From DATMNI01 sp035570275 (GTDB taxonomy: Bacteria; Acidobacteriota; Terriglobia; Bryobacterales; Bryobacteraceae): 16,880 nucleotides of DNA. Positions 6,696 to 15,568 of this stretch are shown here, one piece after another. Under the pieces are notes generated by a model, which saw only the letters and a list, made by a program, of their open reading frames with translations, was not told the DNA's origin and made no database searches. Where the stretch lies: assembly GCA_035570275.1 (NCBI GenBank), contig DATMNI010000329.1, positions 1 through 16,880 on the forward strand, written 5' to 3'. The translations under genes and the position numbers were made by a program. Positions within the stretch are counted from its first letter, which is position 1; each line of letters starts with the position of its first letter.

Positions 6696-9683
6696 CTACC
6701 GGGCGTCCGCCGTCTTGCTTGATTTAGGGGCATAAGTATCCTCCAGAAGGTCTTTCAGGTCGAACAGCCTGCCGTTGGCGACCACGCGTTTTACGTGATG
6801 GGCGTTGGCAATGTTTTCGAGAGGGTCTCCTTCGACGATCACAAGGTCAGCCAGTTTTCCGGCTTCAATGCTCCCGGCGTCGAGGCCCAGAGCCTTCGAT
6901 GGGTTCACGGTGGCGGCGCGCAAGGCCTGATACGGCGTCATGCCAGCCATCACGTAGGCTTCTAGCTCGCCATGAAGATTAAAGCCATTGGGTGTGTCGG
7001 TGCCGGCCACGACCAGTCCACCGGCGTTCATTACATCGACAACCATTTTGCCGCTGCCGCTTCCATCCCCAAAGAAACTGCTGATCAAAGCGTTTTGGGA
7101 AGGTCTCGGCTGTGCAACCTGATCGCGCATCCATTGCGGATACAGCGCGAACCGTGGGTCCTGGCGCATCGAAGGCTCCATTTCGAACAGTTGATTGGCG
7201 CCGAGAGGGGAGATCATCGGGCAAAAAATTCTGCCCGATTTCCCGAACAGCTGAATTACATCTTGATAGCTGCGCTGCAGGGTAGCGATTTTCGGCGAAT
7301 AGCCGCGGCGGCTGGTGCCGCTGGTATGTTCGGTGCTATCCACCCCGACGAACGCCGCCGGGTAGATCTCGTGCGTGGCCACGGGGATGCCGTTGGCATG
7401 AGCGAACTCCACCATGCGCTTCTGCTGCAGGTCCGGCAGCCGGACATAGCTCTTCAACAGGTCGAGATCCAATTCCCTCGCGCGTTGCAGTTCCATCTCG
7501 AAATGAGCGGGACTGGAAATCGCCACGCCCATCTTGTAATAAGTGCGCTGCCATTCAAACAGCCACCCCGACCCATAGACACGCGGTCCGGGGCGAACTC
7601 CGGCGGCATTGGCTTCGCGATCCTCGGCGGCTTCATAGGGCGTGTTGCCGGGGCTGCGCACCGTAGTGATGCCGAACGAGAGCCACGCGCGGCCCTGGGC
7701 TTCGCCGAAATCCTTCTGCAAATGCGAATGGTATTCGATCAGGCCTGGCATCACGTACAGATTTGGGGCGGTCGCATCGACCACCGTCGCGCCGGCTGTG
7801 TTAAGGTTTGCGGAGTGCGGCGCGACGCTCCTGATGCGATTGCCTTCGATCACAATGTCCACGTTCGGACGAGCGGCTGTGCTGTTGCCGTCTACCAGGT
7901 GGGTGGCGCGAATGACGATGCGGCCTTGCGAGACGGACGGCGTGTATTTCAGATCGAGCGCGATCGTTTTCACCTCGCCGGTCTCGATATCGATCGATTT
8001 GAGCTGATTGCCCAGCGCCTGATAGAGAATCCGCTTCGAGTCGCCGTACCAACTGGGCGCATGGGCGCTCTCGGCAGTGACGCGGCGCGGCGGGCCCAGG
8101 GGTTCGCCGGCCGGCGACACGGGCCACACCGCCAGCACGCCTTCATAGATCGCCGCCATCTTGGTGCCGTCCGGCGACCAGACCGGGCCGCACTCGCCGC
8201 GCGAGTCGATAGAAAGGGCCGGGACCGGGGCGTACCACTTGAAGCTGCCGCCGGCGGCCGGCATCGTCAGCACCTGATTGGTCCCTTCACGGAAACGCTT
8301 GGAGTACGGCGCGATCATCGCGATGGCCACCGTTTTGCTATCGGCGGACCACGCCGGTGTTCCTGGTCCGAACATCGAGTCGTGAATGCGCGTGACCTCG
8401 CCCGTCGCCACATCGACCAACGACACATTAGCCGCCCGCCACATTGCATCCACGGCAAAGAAGGCGATCTTTTTGCCGTCGGGCGACCACGCCGCTCCCT
8501 GCGGTTGCGTAGTCAAGTGCGTGAGCTGACGCTCGCGGCCGGTCTTCATGTCGCGGATCCACAACTGGAGGAAGCCGCCGCCCTTGTCGGAGGAATAGAC
8601 CAACTGGGTGCCATCCGGCGACCATGCCGGGTCGGTGTCGAGGTATTTGTCCCGGGTGATGTTTTCAGGCAGTCCGCCCACCGGCATCACGTAGATGTCG
8701 CCCACGGCGGCGAAGGCGACCCTGGTGCCGTCGGGCGAGATGACCGGCCGGACGATACCCACAGCCTGGCGCGGCGCCGTGGAATCGAATTCGCGCTTGT
8801 GGGTGTAGAGGGTGGGCGTCACCGCGAGCGTGGCCGTGAACTCGATGGTTTGTGCCTCACCGCCGTTCACCGACCGCTTGCGGATTTTGCCGTCGGACAC
8901 GTAATAAAAGTCCGCCGGCGTCGTCCAGGAAGCGCGGAATGCAAAGGCGTTCTCATTGCCGGTGAGCGGCTTGCCATCGACTTCGAGACGGCTCTGGCGA
9001 TCGATATTCAGGTTATAGACGATCTGGCCGCCGGGACCCCAGGAAGGCGAATCCACGCGGCCGGCTGTCGTGAGCACCCGCCGTTCCCTGGCGGTGGCTA
9101 CGTCCACCGCCCATACGTTGTGACCGTCATCGCGGGTGGAAGCAAAAGCGATCTCGCGATCGTTCGGGGACCAGCTGGGCATATAGTCCTCGGCTGGATC
9201 GGTGGTCAGTTGTTTCAACTCTCCGGTTTTCAGGTCAAGCACCCAAATGTTGTTGTCGCTGCCGAGGGGATTGCCGCGGTCGGAGGAGAAAGCGATCTTG
9301 GTGCCATCGTGAGAGTACACCGGCTCGCGATCGTCGAACGGCCCCCAGGTCAGCTTGTGTTGATGGGTGCCGTCCGGCGCGATGGCCCAGAGGTCATAGC
9401 CGCCGTCGCGATAGCCGAAGAAAGTGATCCACTTCCCGTCGGGCGACCACATGGGCTGCCGGGCGTCGTTGTAGAAATCGGTGATGCGTTTGGCGGCTCC
9501 GCCCTTGGCCGGCAAGGTCCAGATGCTGCCTTGCAGATCGATCGCCAGGGTCTGGCCGTCCGGTGAAACCGATACCGACATGGACGTACCTTCGCTAACG
9601 GTCACGTTAACCTGCGGTTTGACATTTTGAGAAGCAACGATAAACGGGGCCAGGGCCATGGCGCCGAATAGCAAGATTTTCAT
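6696..9683 (-). CDS. Secreted TolB/PD40 beta-propeller amidohydrolase fusion
   Basis: A 995-residue exported protein. The signal peptide is residues 1-18 (MKILLFGAMALAPFIVAS). Residues 30-590 hold many PD40/WD40-like propeller blades with the recurrent W/ISPDG motif (for example VSVSPDGQTLAI, MWSPDGKWITF, AWSPDGTQLVYSS), as in TolB and tricorn-type proteins. Residues 588-975 form a metal-dependent amidohydrolase: a urease-like beta-sandwich start (RIVIRATHLVDG), YVMPGLIEYHSHL with His652 and His654, Lys744 (LLKSYV) as probable carboxylated bridging lysine, His771 (ATHEIY), His786 (STEHTSG), Asp896 (VVAGTDTPNG) and the closing AGKLADLVIVEGDP. All ligands of a binuclear site are present, so an active hydrolase, perhaps on exported peptides or cyclic amides, is likely; the substrate is not known. 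The ATG at 9683 follows AGGAGT at 8 nt. The gene is divergent from the receptor at 10185. Confidence 0.9.
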   Translation of the reverse strand: MKILLFGAMALAPFIVASQNVKPQVNVTVSEGTSMSVSVSPDGQTLAIDLQGSIWTLPAKGGAAKRITDFYNDARQPMWSPDGKWITFFGYRDGGYDLWAIAPDGTHQHKLTWGPFDDREPVYSHDGTKIAFSSDRGNPLGSDNNIWVLDLKTGELKQLTTDPAEDYMPSWSPNDREIAFASTRDDGHNVWAVDVATARERRVLTTAGRVDSPSWGPGGQIVYNLNIDRQSRLEVDGKPLTGNENAFAFRASWTTPADFYYVSDGKIRKRSVNGGEAQTIEFTATLAVTPTLYTHKREFDSTAPRQAVGIVRPVISPDGTRVAFAAVGDIYVMPVGGLPENITRDKYLDTDPAWSPDGTQLVYSSDKGGGFLQLWIRDMKTGRERQLTHLTTQPQGAAWSPDGKKIAFFAVDAMWRAANVSLVDVATGEVTRIHDSMFGPGTPAWSADSKTVAIAMIAPYSKRFREGTNQVLTMPAAGGSFKWYAPVPALSIDSRGECGPVWSPDGTKMAAIYEGVLAVWPVSPAGEPLGPPRRVTAESAHAPSWYGDSKRILYQALGNQLKSIDIETGEVKTIALDLKYTPSVSQGRIVIRATHLVDGNSTAARPNVDIVIEGNRIRSVAPHSANLNTAGATVVDATAPNLYVMPGLIEYHSHLQKDFGEAQGRAWLSFGITTVRSPGNTPYEAAEDREANAAGVRPGPRVYGSGWLFEWQRTYYKMGVAISSPAHFEMELQRARELDLDLLKSYVRLPDLQQKRMVEFAHANGIPVATHEIYPAAFVGVDSTEHTSGTSRRGYSPKIATLQRSYQDVIQLFGKSGRIFCPMISPLGANQLFEMEPSMRQDPRFALYPQWMRDQVAQPRPSQNALISSFFGDGSGSGKMVVDVMNAGGLVVAGTDTPNGFNLHGELEAYVMAGMTPYQALRAATVNPSKALGLDAGSIEAGKLADLVIVEGDPLENIANAHHVKRVVANGRLFDLKDLLEDTYAPKSSKTADAR

Positions 9684-9931
9684 TTTCCGAAACTCCTGGG
9701 CTGACTCAGTGATTCTACCTCGCGGCGGCCTTCCGCTCCCTGGCTGCCGGCTCCCAAATCCCGAAGGGTTTCGAGGACGAAGCCCGGGGAGGCAACGGCG
9801 AAGCCAGGCTAGCGGTTCACCGCCGGCCTTCCAGCGGGCGGCGCGATGCCGCGCAAAATTCGGGCGTCAGAAAAAAGCTTCGGCCGTGAGGTAGCTGCGA
9901 CTTCAGCACGTAAGCGGTTCTGAATGGTTTA
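9684..9931. other. Intergenic DNA upstream of the amidohydrolase, no gene seen
   Basis: This is the leader side of the minus-strand amidohydrolase. TAGAAT about 30 nt before its start could be a -10 element, but no matching -35 was found. On the minus strand it continues from the HNH relic through several stops and carries no convincing conserved motif, so it may be fully eroded remains of that gene. Confidence 0.4.
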
Positions 9932-10126
9932 TCAACCACAGGCGTGGATGTAGGATGAAGAGGTTCGCGAAGCTAGGTAGAGTCGGATCACGCGTTCCTG
10001 AACTGCCAATTGGCATTTAAGTTCCACGGAATCAGCAGGCACCAGGCTGCCCAAGCCTAATGCGAGTTCCTGATCGGACAAATTGGACAATTCATCCGCT
10101 GGACAATTCATCGCTTGCATTGTCAT
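9932..10126 (-). pseudogene. Relic of an HNH-endonuclease-type gene, N-terminal end
   Basis: The minus-strand frame reads MNCPADELSNLSDQELALGL, then SLVPADSVELKCQLAVQERV and IRLYLASRTSSSYIHACG before a stop. This resembles the N-terminus of a widespread group of HNH endonuclease proteins, which open with LSDEELLxxLxxLVxxER, a helical block, then LYLxxGYSSLFxYC. The expected continuation and the HNH domain itself are absent, and no ribosome site precedes the possible starts (10126, 10120, 10111). It also overlaps the promoter region of the plus-strand receptor, which suggests a dead remnant whose DNA now serves as an upstream region. Confidence 0.45.
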
Positions 10127-10143
10127 AGCGTTGAGCGTATACT
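10115..10143 (+). promoter_or_regulatory. Candidate sigma70 promoter of the TonB receptor operon
   Basis: TTGCAT (10115-10120) and TATACT (10138-10143) are separated by 17 bp. The -10 is five of six, the -35 only three of six. Transcription would start near 10150 and leave a leader of about 35 nt before the GTG at 10185. Just upstream are two 13-nt direct repeats of TGGACAATTCATC (10084-10096 and 10100-10112), which could be operators or just inherited codons of the HNH relic. Confidence 0.4.
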
Positions 10144-10184
10144 CATCTGAAATTTCAACGCCTGGGTTGGCACGCGGAGGCATC

Positions 10185-13100
10185 GTGAAAAAGACATTCT
10201 TCTATGCTGTCATTGCGACCTGCGGGCTTATCGGGTCGCAAACTCTATTGGCACAAACAACCTCAACCGAGGTAACCGGGATCGTCACCGATGCAAGCGG
10301 GGCGGTAGTCGCTGGCGCCGAAGTCACGCTTACGCGGCTCGACACCAACGAGGCACGGCGCGAAATAACCAATCAGCAGGGCAACTATGTCTTCCCGTTG
10401 ATTGAGCCCAGCAAGTACCGCATTGATGTAACGGCGCGCGGTTTCAAGGAAACCACAGTCAGAAACGTCAACGTCATCTTTCAGCAGCGCGCCCGGGTGG
10501 ACGTAAGGCTGGAAATCGGGCAGTTGAGCCAAACGGTTGAGGTGCAGGCCCAAGCCCGCCTGCTGAACACGGAAGACGCTGTAGTAGGCCAGGCGCTGGA
10601 ACAGAAACGCGTGGTGGAACTGCCGGTAGGCTACCGGCAAGTGGGTTTTCTGGCGATCACCATGCCCGGTGTTTCCTTCGGCGAGCAGGAAGGCCCCCAA
10701 GGAAACGGGGCCCGCACGTCCCCGGCGGGCGCAACAGTGGACTTGGTTGCGTACGGCCAGCCATCACAGACCCAGGGAGTCACGCTCGACGGAAGCGATA
10801 TCAAGGAACCGCGCTACAACCGCATGACGCTGCAGCCTTCCATCGATGCGATCGAGGAATTCAAAGTCCAAACTGCCACCTATTCGGCTGAGTACGGTTT
10901 CTCCGGCGGCGCACAGATCCAAATTTCCATGAAGTCGGGAACCAACGCGCTGCATGGGAGCGCTTACGACTTCCTGCGCAATGACGCGCTGGACGCGGAA
11001 GACTATTTCCTGAACTACAATCTGGCGCCCGGGGCCAAGCCGAACCCCAAGAACCCGCTGCACCGCAATGTCTTCGGCGTTTATCTGGGCGGCCCGGTGT
11101 ACATCCCCAAAATCTACAACGGCAAAAACCGCACCTTCTTCTCCTACAATTACGAGGGCCGTCACGAGAGTCAGGCCTACCCGACCACCGGATGGTTTCC
11201 AACCGATGCGATGAAAAACGGGGATTTCTCCACACTGCTCACGCGCAAGCAGGGTTCGATCCAACTGTTCGACCCGCTGACCGGCACGCCCTTCCCCGGC
11301 AACATTATCCCCACAAACCGCATCAGTGCGGGCTCCCAGACATTGATGAAATATCTGATCGAGCCCCAGTTCCAGCAGGCGGATCCGCTGTCTTACACAA
11401 ACCGTGTAAACCTGGTTGACCCCATCACGCAAAGCGCCTGGTTCATGCGCTTCGATCACAATTTCACCACCAAGGACAGAGCCTTCCTCAGGCTAGCCTG
11501 GGATCACCAAAACTGGGGGATACCGACCATCGATCCGAACTTTGGCGAGACGTATTATAACTATCCAAAGAGCCTGGCCCTCGCATGGACCCACATTTTC
11601 AGACCAAATCTCCTGAATGAATTCCGATACGGTTTTCTGGATACCGAGACCCAGGACTTTAACAAACGCTCCTATTCGAACTTCGATGAGAACAGCCTCG
11701 GCGTCGGCACGTTTCAGGCAAACTCGCCCTCCGGGCCTCGGCCGCTGAACAACACCGAGAGCCGAATCCCCCCGATTGGCGGAACCAGCGTCAGCGAGAG
11801 CGGCGGTCCGACGCTGCCGGGTTCGCCCTGGGGCGACATTTACGGGCTGGGAATCGATTCCTCGATGGTCTACGACTTGTCGGACCACCTGACGTGGGTA
11901 AAGAACAAGCACGCGTTTAAGTTCGGCGGCGAGTTCCACCGCAGCGCCATGCATCGGAACGCCGCGAACTATCCCGGCGGGCAGCTCAATTTCTCGGCCA
12001 ACGAGTCGGGGTTCGCCTTCGCCTCGTTCCTCATGGGCTATGTGGATACGGCCGAGACTCCGGAGGGAAATCCGTTAACCGTTCCGATCCAGAATCTCTG
12101 GGGCGCTTACTTGCTGGACGACTGGAAGGTCACTCCGAACCTGACGATCAACTATGGTATCCGCCTGGACCATATCGCCATCCCGCGCGATCGCGGCGGA
12201 TACTGGAGAACCATCAGCTTCACGCAAACCTACACCACGCCCAGCGGCAGTGTCATCCCGACGGTTATTCCGACGACGACTGGCTCCTCGGCGGCGGTGC
12301 AGCTATTTCATAACAACGAGAGCATGGTCCAGCCCCGTCTGGGCATTGCCTACCGGATGGGCAAGTTCGTAATCCGCTCAGGTGCAGGACGGTACGATAA
12401 CTCCGCACACTTTAACATCTACACACTCATGAACCTGACGCCGCCGTACTCGGCCGGGTCGCAGTTCGCAGCCATTACGCAGTCCCTTCCCGGCGGAACG
12501 CGCATGTTCACACCTGGAAGCTTCATCCTCCAGATGGGTCCTGACCTGTTTAACGGACCTTCGAAGACTAATCCGCTGCTGCTGTACTCGGTGCTCGGGG
12601 ACCGCAAGAATGACAACCACTATCAATGGAGCTTCAGTCTCGAACGTGAATTGCCGCTCGGCACGGCGCTGACCATCTCTTATGTGGGCAGCAAGACCTC
12701 GAACGGGTCGGCGGTCATGTCGTACTACAACGCGGCACAGCCGTCGTCCAATACCAACTTCCAGTCACGGCGCCCCGTCCAGTTTTTCTACGATCCTCTG
12801 GAGGCGGCGATCCCGGGCGCCAATGTGATCCAGCAAGCCGGCACAATCCAGATGATTATCTCCGGCCTGAGCAACTACTACGAGGGCGCGACGATATCGC
12901 TCGATAAGCGCTATTCGAACGGACTGGCGTTTGGAATCAACTACACCTATAGCCTGGCCAACGGCGAGAGCCAGGGACCGCAGGATAACATCAACGGGGA
13001 AGACCCGAACAATTATCGTGACTCGAAAGGTCCCCTGGTGTTTAACCAACGGAACCGGACGATCGCCAATTTCGTGTATGAACTACCTTACCGCCGGGAT

Positions 13101-13625
13101 GGAAAAGGGATTCTCGGTTTGATCGCGGGCGGATGGCAGGTAGGCGGCATTGCGACGCTTGCCACCGGGTTGCCTTTCAGCATCGCCCAAGGCGACGACT
13201 TGAATACTGGAAAGAGTCAGGATGGCGGCCAAATTCGTCCTGACGTCGTCGGCAACGCCGGCCTCGCCAATCCAACCATTCAGCAGTGGTACAACCCACT
13301 GGCATTCCAGCGCGTCACCTGCAATATTCCGAACCGTCCGGATCTGTGTCACTGGGGAAGCGCCGGCGACAACATTCTCACCGCGCCGTCGGCACGCAAC
13401 CTGGATTTCTCGATGAGCAAGTTTTTCCGGGTCACGGAGGCCCTACGGGTGCAGTTCCGCGCCGAAGCCTTTAACTCTTTGAACCATCCCTGGTTCGGCA
13501 CCCCGGTGGGGATCGGTTTCGTGAACCCGACCTCCATTACACCGAACTCGCCGAACCAAGGCCAAATCCTCAGTGAAACGGGGCTCATGCGCACTTTGCA
13601 ATTAGGTTTGAAGGTGCTTTGGTAG
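10185..13625 (+). CDS. TonB-dependent receptor, Oar-like, full length
   Basis: A 1146-residue outer-membrane receptor. Start: GTG at 10185, four bases after GGAGG and directly before a signal peptide (MKKTFFYAVIATCGLIGSQT, cleavage near LLAQ-TT). An in-frame ATG at 10083 would add 34 residues in front of the signal peptide and is rejected. Residues 28-115 form a carboxypeptidase-regulatory-like domain (TEVTGIVTDASGAVVAGAEV). The plug covers about 120-290 (VVELPVGYRQ, GVTLDGSDIKEPRYN, IEEFKVQTATYSAEYGFSGG, NALHGSAYDFLRNDALD). The remainder is a long barrel rich in aromatic strands, ending in QLGLKVLW with the C-terminal aromatic residue expected for outer-membrane insertion. The substrate is not predictable from sequence, but coupling to a Tat-exported downstream protein suggests uptake of a polymer or glycan breakdown product. 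No SusD-like partner is visible here. Confidence 0.92.
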   Translation: MKKTFFYAVIATCGLIGSQTLLAQTTSTEVTGIVTDASGAVVAGAEVTLTRLDTNEARREITNQQGNYVFPLIEPSKYRIDVTARGFKETTVRNVNVIFQQRARVDVRLEIGQLSQTVEVQAQARLLNTEDAVVGQALEQKRVVELPVGYRQVGFLAITMPGVSFGEQEGPQGNGARTSPAGATVDLVAYGQPSQTQGVTLDGSDIKEPRYNRMTLQPSIDAIEEFKVQTATYSAEYGFSGGAQIQISMKSGTNALHGSAYDFLRNDALDAEDYFLNYNLAPGAKPNPKNPLHRNVFGVYLGGPVYIPKIYNGKNRTFFSYNYEGRHESQAYPTTGWFPTDAMKNGDFSTLLTRKQGSIQLFDPLTGTPFPGNIIPTNRISAGSQTLMKYLIEPQFQQADPLSYTNRVNLVDPITQSAWFMRFDHNFTTKDRAFLRLAWDHQNWGIPTIDPNFGETYYNYPKSLALAWTHIFRPNLLNEFRYGFLDTETQDFNKRSYSNFDENSLGVGTFQANSPSGPRPLNNTESRIPPIGGTSVSESGGPTLPGSPWGDIYGLGIDSSMVYDLSDHLTWVKNKHAFKFGGEFHRSAMHRNAANYPGGQLNFSANESGFAFASFLMGYVDTAETPEGNPLTVPIQNLWGAYLLDDWKVTPNLTINYGIRLDHIAIPRDRGGYWRTISFTQTYTTPSGSVIPTVIPTTTGSSAAVQLFHNNESMVQPRLGIAYRMGKFVIRSGAGRYDNSAHFNIYTLMNLTPPYSAGSQFAAITQSLPGGTRMFTPGSFILQMGPDLFNGPSKTNPLLLYSVLGDRKNDNHYQWSFSLERELPLGTALTISYVGSKTSNGSAVMSYYNAAQPSSNTNFQSRRPVQFFYDPLEAAIPGANVIQQAGTIQMIISGLSNYYEGATISLDKRYSNGLAFGINYTYSLANGESQGPQDNINGEDPNNYRDSKGPLVFNQRNRTIANFVYELPYRRDGKGILGLIAGGWQVGGIATLATGLPFSIAQGDDLNTGKSQDGGQIRPDVVGNAGLANPTIQQWYNPLAFQRVTCNIPNRPDLCHWGSAGDNILTAPSARNLDFSMSKFFRVTEALRVQFRAEAFNSLNHPWFGTPVGIGFVNPTSITPNSPNQGQILSETGLMRTLQLGLKVLW

Positions 13626-13630
13626 GCGGG

Positions 13631-15097
13631 ATGAGTGGTTCTAGCCTGATCAGCCGCCGTGGTTTCCTGGGCGGCGCTCTGGGGGCCGCCGCATCCCAGG
13701 CGCTGGCGCAGCCGGCTCCAAAGCTGGTTGCGTGGATGTACATGATTTATCCCATCGAGCAGTGGCTCGATGACTACGTCCGCACGCTCGACGCCTGGGA
13801 AGAGGGCGGCGTTCGCGGATTGGTGATCGGGCCACTGGTCTTCTTCAAGGAAGTTCCACGGTTCGATTTTACTTATGCGCGGCCAGGCGACAAATTTCCT
13901 ACTTTTGCCGCCGATCCCAGGATTTATCAGAAGTACGGCTTGATGCCGCCGGCCGATACCCGGCGCGATCCTGTGAAAGAAAAGAAGCTGCAGGGCCTGG
14001 TGGAAAACGCGGCCGGCCGGGGTTGGGACGTGCTGTTTTTCGGGCCCGGCCAAACTGGCAAGGCGCGTTCGTTCGAGCAGGACCCGTTCGGCGCCGTATC
14101 ATTAGCCGCTGGTATCGAGGACACCATGCGCGCCTTTCCTCAAGCGAAAGGTGTCGTGACGGACGGCGGCGGCGAGCACCATTACGAGTTAGCCTTCCAT
14201 CATGGCGGTGAGCTGCTCGAAATCCGCGATAGCGAAAAGCCGCCGCTCCACTACCTGGGCTTCGACATGGATCGCATGGAGCGTGGCATCGCGCATCTAC
14301 GTGACCGAATGCATCACCTCACGCCGTCCATGGTTCGCTATTACGCTACTGGCGGAATGATGGGCGGACTCGACTTATTTGATCTGAACGAAGACGCGCT
14401 GTACTGGCTTCGCGCCCGCCAGGAAGTTACCATGCAGGCTTTTGCCGCGTATCGGAAGCAAATCGATCAGCTCGAACACAAGGCCAAATTCGGCACCATT
14501 ACGCGCGCCACCACGTTCTCACTGCTGACCACGCAGGATTACGCCCGGATCCATCCTTCCGTCGATTATCTTTTTCACAAGCACTACTTCTGGAATCGCG
14601 GGTTCGATGGCATGTACGGGACGATTGGCCGCTGGGTGCGGACGATTGGCGAATGGAATCCAGGCTTAAGCGAAGAGGACTGCTTCGCCGCCGTGCAGTG
14701 TTGGCTGGGAATCAAGCTTCCTGGTGTGAAATCCGTGGCGGACATGGATCAAGGGTTTCCGGATGAGTTTTTCAACGAGGTAGTAGCTTCGGAGACTCGG
14801 CGGGCGCTGGCAGCCGTCAACGATCCGAACAAAGTGATCGCGTGGATTTCGACTGGCCGGAATCCGCATGCTGGTGATCCGATGCCTTCGCATGACCTGT
14901 ACCGGATTCTGGTCGCGTCCCAAAAAGCCGGCCTCAAGCGGTTCATCTATCATCCGGACCTGAATCTCGGCGCCGCGGAGTGGACTGTGATCTCAGAGTT
15001 GTGCGGTAAGCCCTGGAAAGAAGATCCAAACGGTTACTGGCCGTTGGACACGCCCAAGCCGGCAACCTGGAATGGCGGGCGCAAGCCGAACAAATGA
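13631..15097 (+). CDS. Tat-exported protein, possible TIM-barrel hydrolase, family not recognised
   Basis: A 488-residue protein with a twin-arginine leader (SRRGFLGG at residues 8-15, small hydrophobic stretch, cleavage near ALAQ-PAP), so it is exported folded and probably carries a cofactor or folds fast. I cannot assign a family. Alternating strand-like segments (KLVAWMYMIY, VRGLVIGPLV, WDVLFFGPGQ, AKGVVTDGGGEHHYE, VIAWISTGR, KRFIYHPD) suggest a TIM-barrel glycoside-hydrolase-like fold. The cluster Asp178, Glu182, Glu186 and the aromatic HKHYFWNRGFDGMYG (from 316) could line an active site; this is inference. The ATG at 13631 is five bases after the receptor stop; a TTG at 13619, overlapping the receptor end and preceded by GAAGG, is an alternative. 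Such spacing implies translational coupling and a shared task with the receptor. Confidence 0.8.
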   Translation: MSGSSLISRRGFLGGALGAAASQALAQPAPKLVAWMYMIYPIEQWLDDYVRTLDAWEEGGVRGLVIGPLVFFKEVPRFDFTYARPGDKFPTFAADPRIYQKYGLMPPADTRRDPVKEKKLQGLVENAAGRGWDVLFFGPGQTGKARSFEQDPFGAVSLAAGIEDTMRAFPQAKGVVTDGGGEHHYELAFHHGGELLEIRDSEKPPLHYLGFDMDRMERGIAHLRDRMHHLTPSMVRYYATGGMMGGLDLFDLNEDALYWLRARQEVTMQAFAAYRKQIDQLEHKAKFGTITRATTFSLLTTQDYARIHPSVDYLFHKHYFWNRGFDGMYGTIGRWVRTIGEWNPGLSEEDCFAAVQCWLGIKLPGVKSVADMDQGFPDEFFNEVVASETRRALAAVNDPNKVIAWISTGRNPHAGDPMPSHDLYRILVASQKAGLKRFIYHPDLNLGAAEWTVISELCGKPWKEDPNGYWPLDTPKPATWNGGRKPNK

Positions 15098-15100
15098 GTT

Positions 15101-15395
15101 CAGCGCGCCCGCGCGGCGCCGGCTCCGTTCTCGGAGTCGGACGCGCGCCGCGCGGTTCGCCGCGGTCTCCCGTCTCCCGTTGCTCGCCGCCGGACGCTGT
15201 GCCTCTCGGCGAGCGCGCGGCCTCGCCGGCTGCGTCGCGGCCGTCGCACCAACTCGCACCCTTCGAGCCCGTCGTGGCTGGGGCGCGCGGGCGCGCGGGC
15301 CGTCGCGATCGGCGCGCCGCGCGCGGGTCGCGTCCGGATTTCGCGTCGCGCGCCGGCGCGGCGTCCGCGATTTGCGCTGAGACGCGATTGCTTCT
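15101..15395. repeat. GC-rich dispersed repeat, copy B
   Basis: It begins within a few bases of the stop codon at 15097. Block order is GAGTCGGACGCG...GTCTCCCGTCTCCCG (15134-15180), then the hairpin-forming CGGCGAG...CTCGCCG (15206-15228), then ACTCGCACCCTTCGAG (15252-15267), then GCGTCCGGAT (15330-15339), and perhaps a degenerate second first-block near 15382-15416. It is homologous to copy A at 5727-5992 in the same orientation but with the block order permuted, as expected if both were cut from a longer tandem array. ORFs over it on both strands are artefacts of composition. Confidence 0.65.
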
Positions 15396-15568
15396 CCCGC
15401 CTCTCCCGTGCCCGTCTAAAATTCTGGCTCATTCCGCCGATTATCCAAGCAGCCGGGAGGGTGTTTCGGGGACTGACAGCCGCGGAACCGCCCCCATCGC
15501 GACCACGACGTGATCTCCCTTTCGCATTGCGACCTGGCTTAATTCACACTTAGCCTGCTTGTCCCTGA
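15396..15568. other. Intergenic DNA before the helicase/nuclease fragment, nothing recognised
   Basis: The base composition drops back to normal here. In-frame stops, including TGA at 15566-15568, separate this stretch from the coding fragment that follows. No promoter, ribosome site, RNA gene or conserved protein motif was seen. The break point of the truncated gene must lie close to its right end. Confidence 0.5.

Noticed and set aside
6972..9566. An 864-codon open frame on the plus strand
   Set aside because: It lies entirely opposite the propeller-amidohydrolase gene, has low-complexity Arg/His/Gly-rich sequence and no family motif. High GC at third codon positions explains the lack of stops.
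10120..10143. TTGTCA with TATACT as promoter
   Set aside because: The spacer is only 12 bp; TTGCAT five bases upstream gives the correct 17 bp.
10083..10184. Upstream ATG start for the full-length receptor
   Set aside because: It would place 34 non-signal residues before a normal signal peptide and lacks a ribosome site, whereas GTG at 10185 has GGAGG.
15072..15513. ORFs of 102-139 codons on both strands
   Set aside because: They are Arg/Ala-rich translations of GC-rich repeat copy B, with no ribosome site and no homology pattern.
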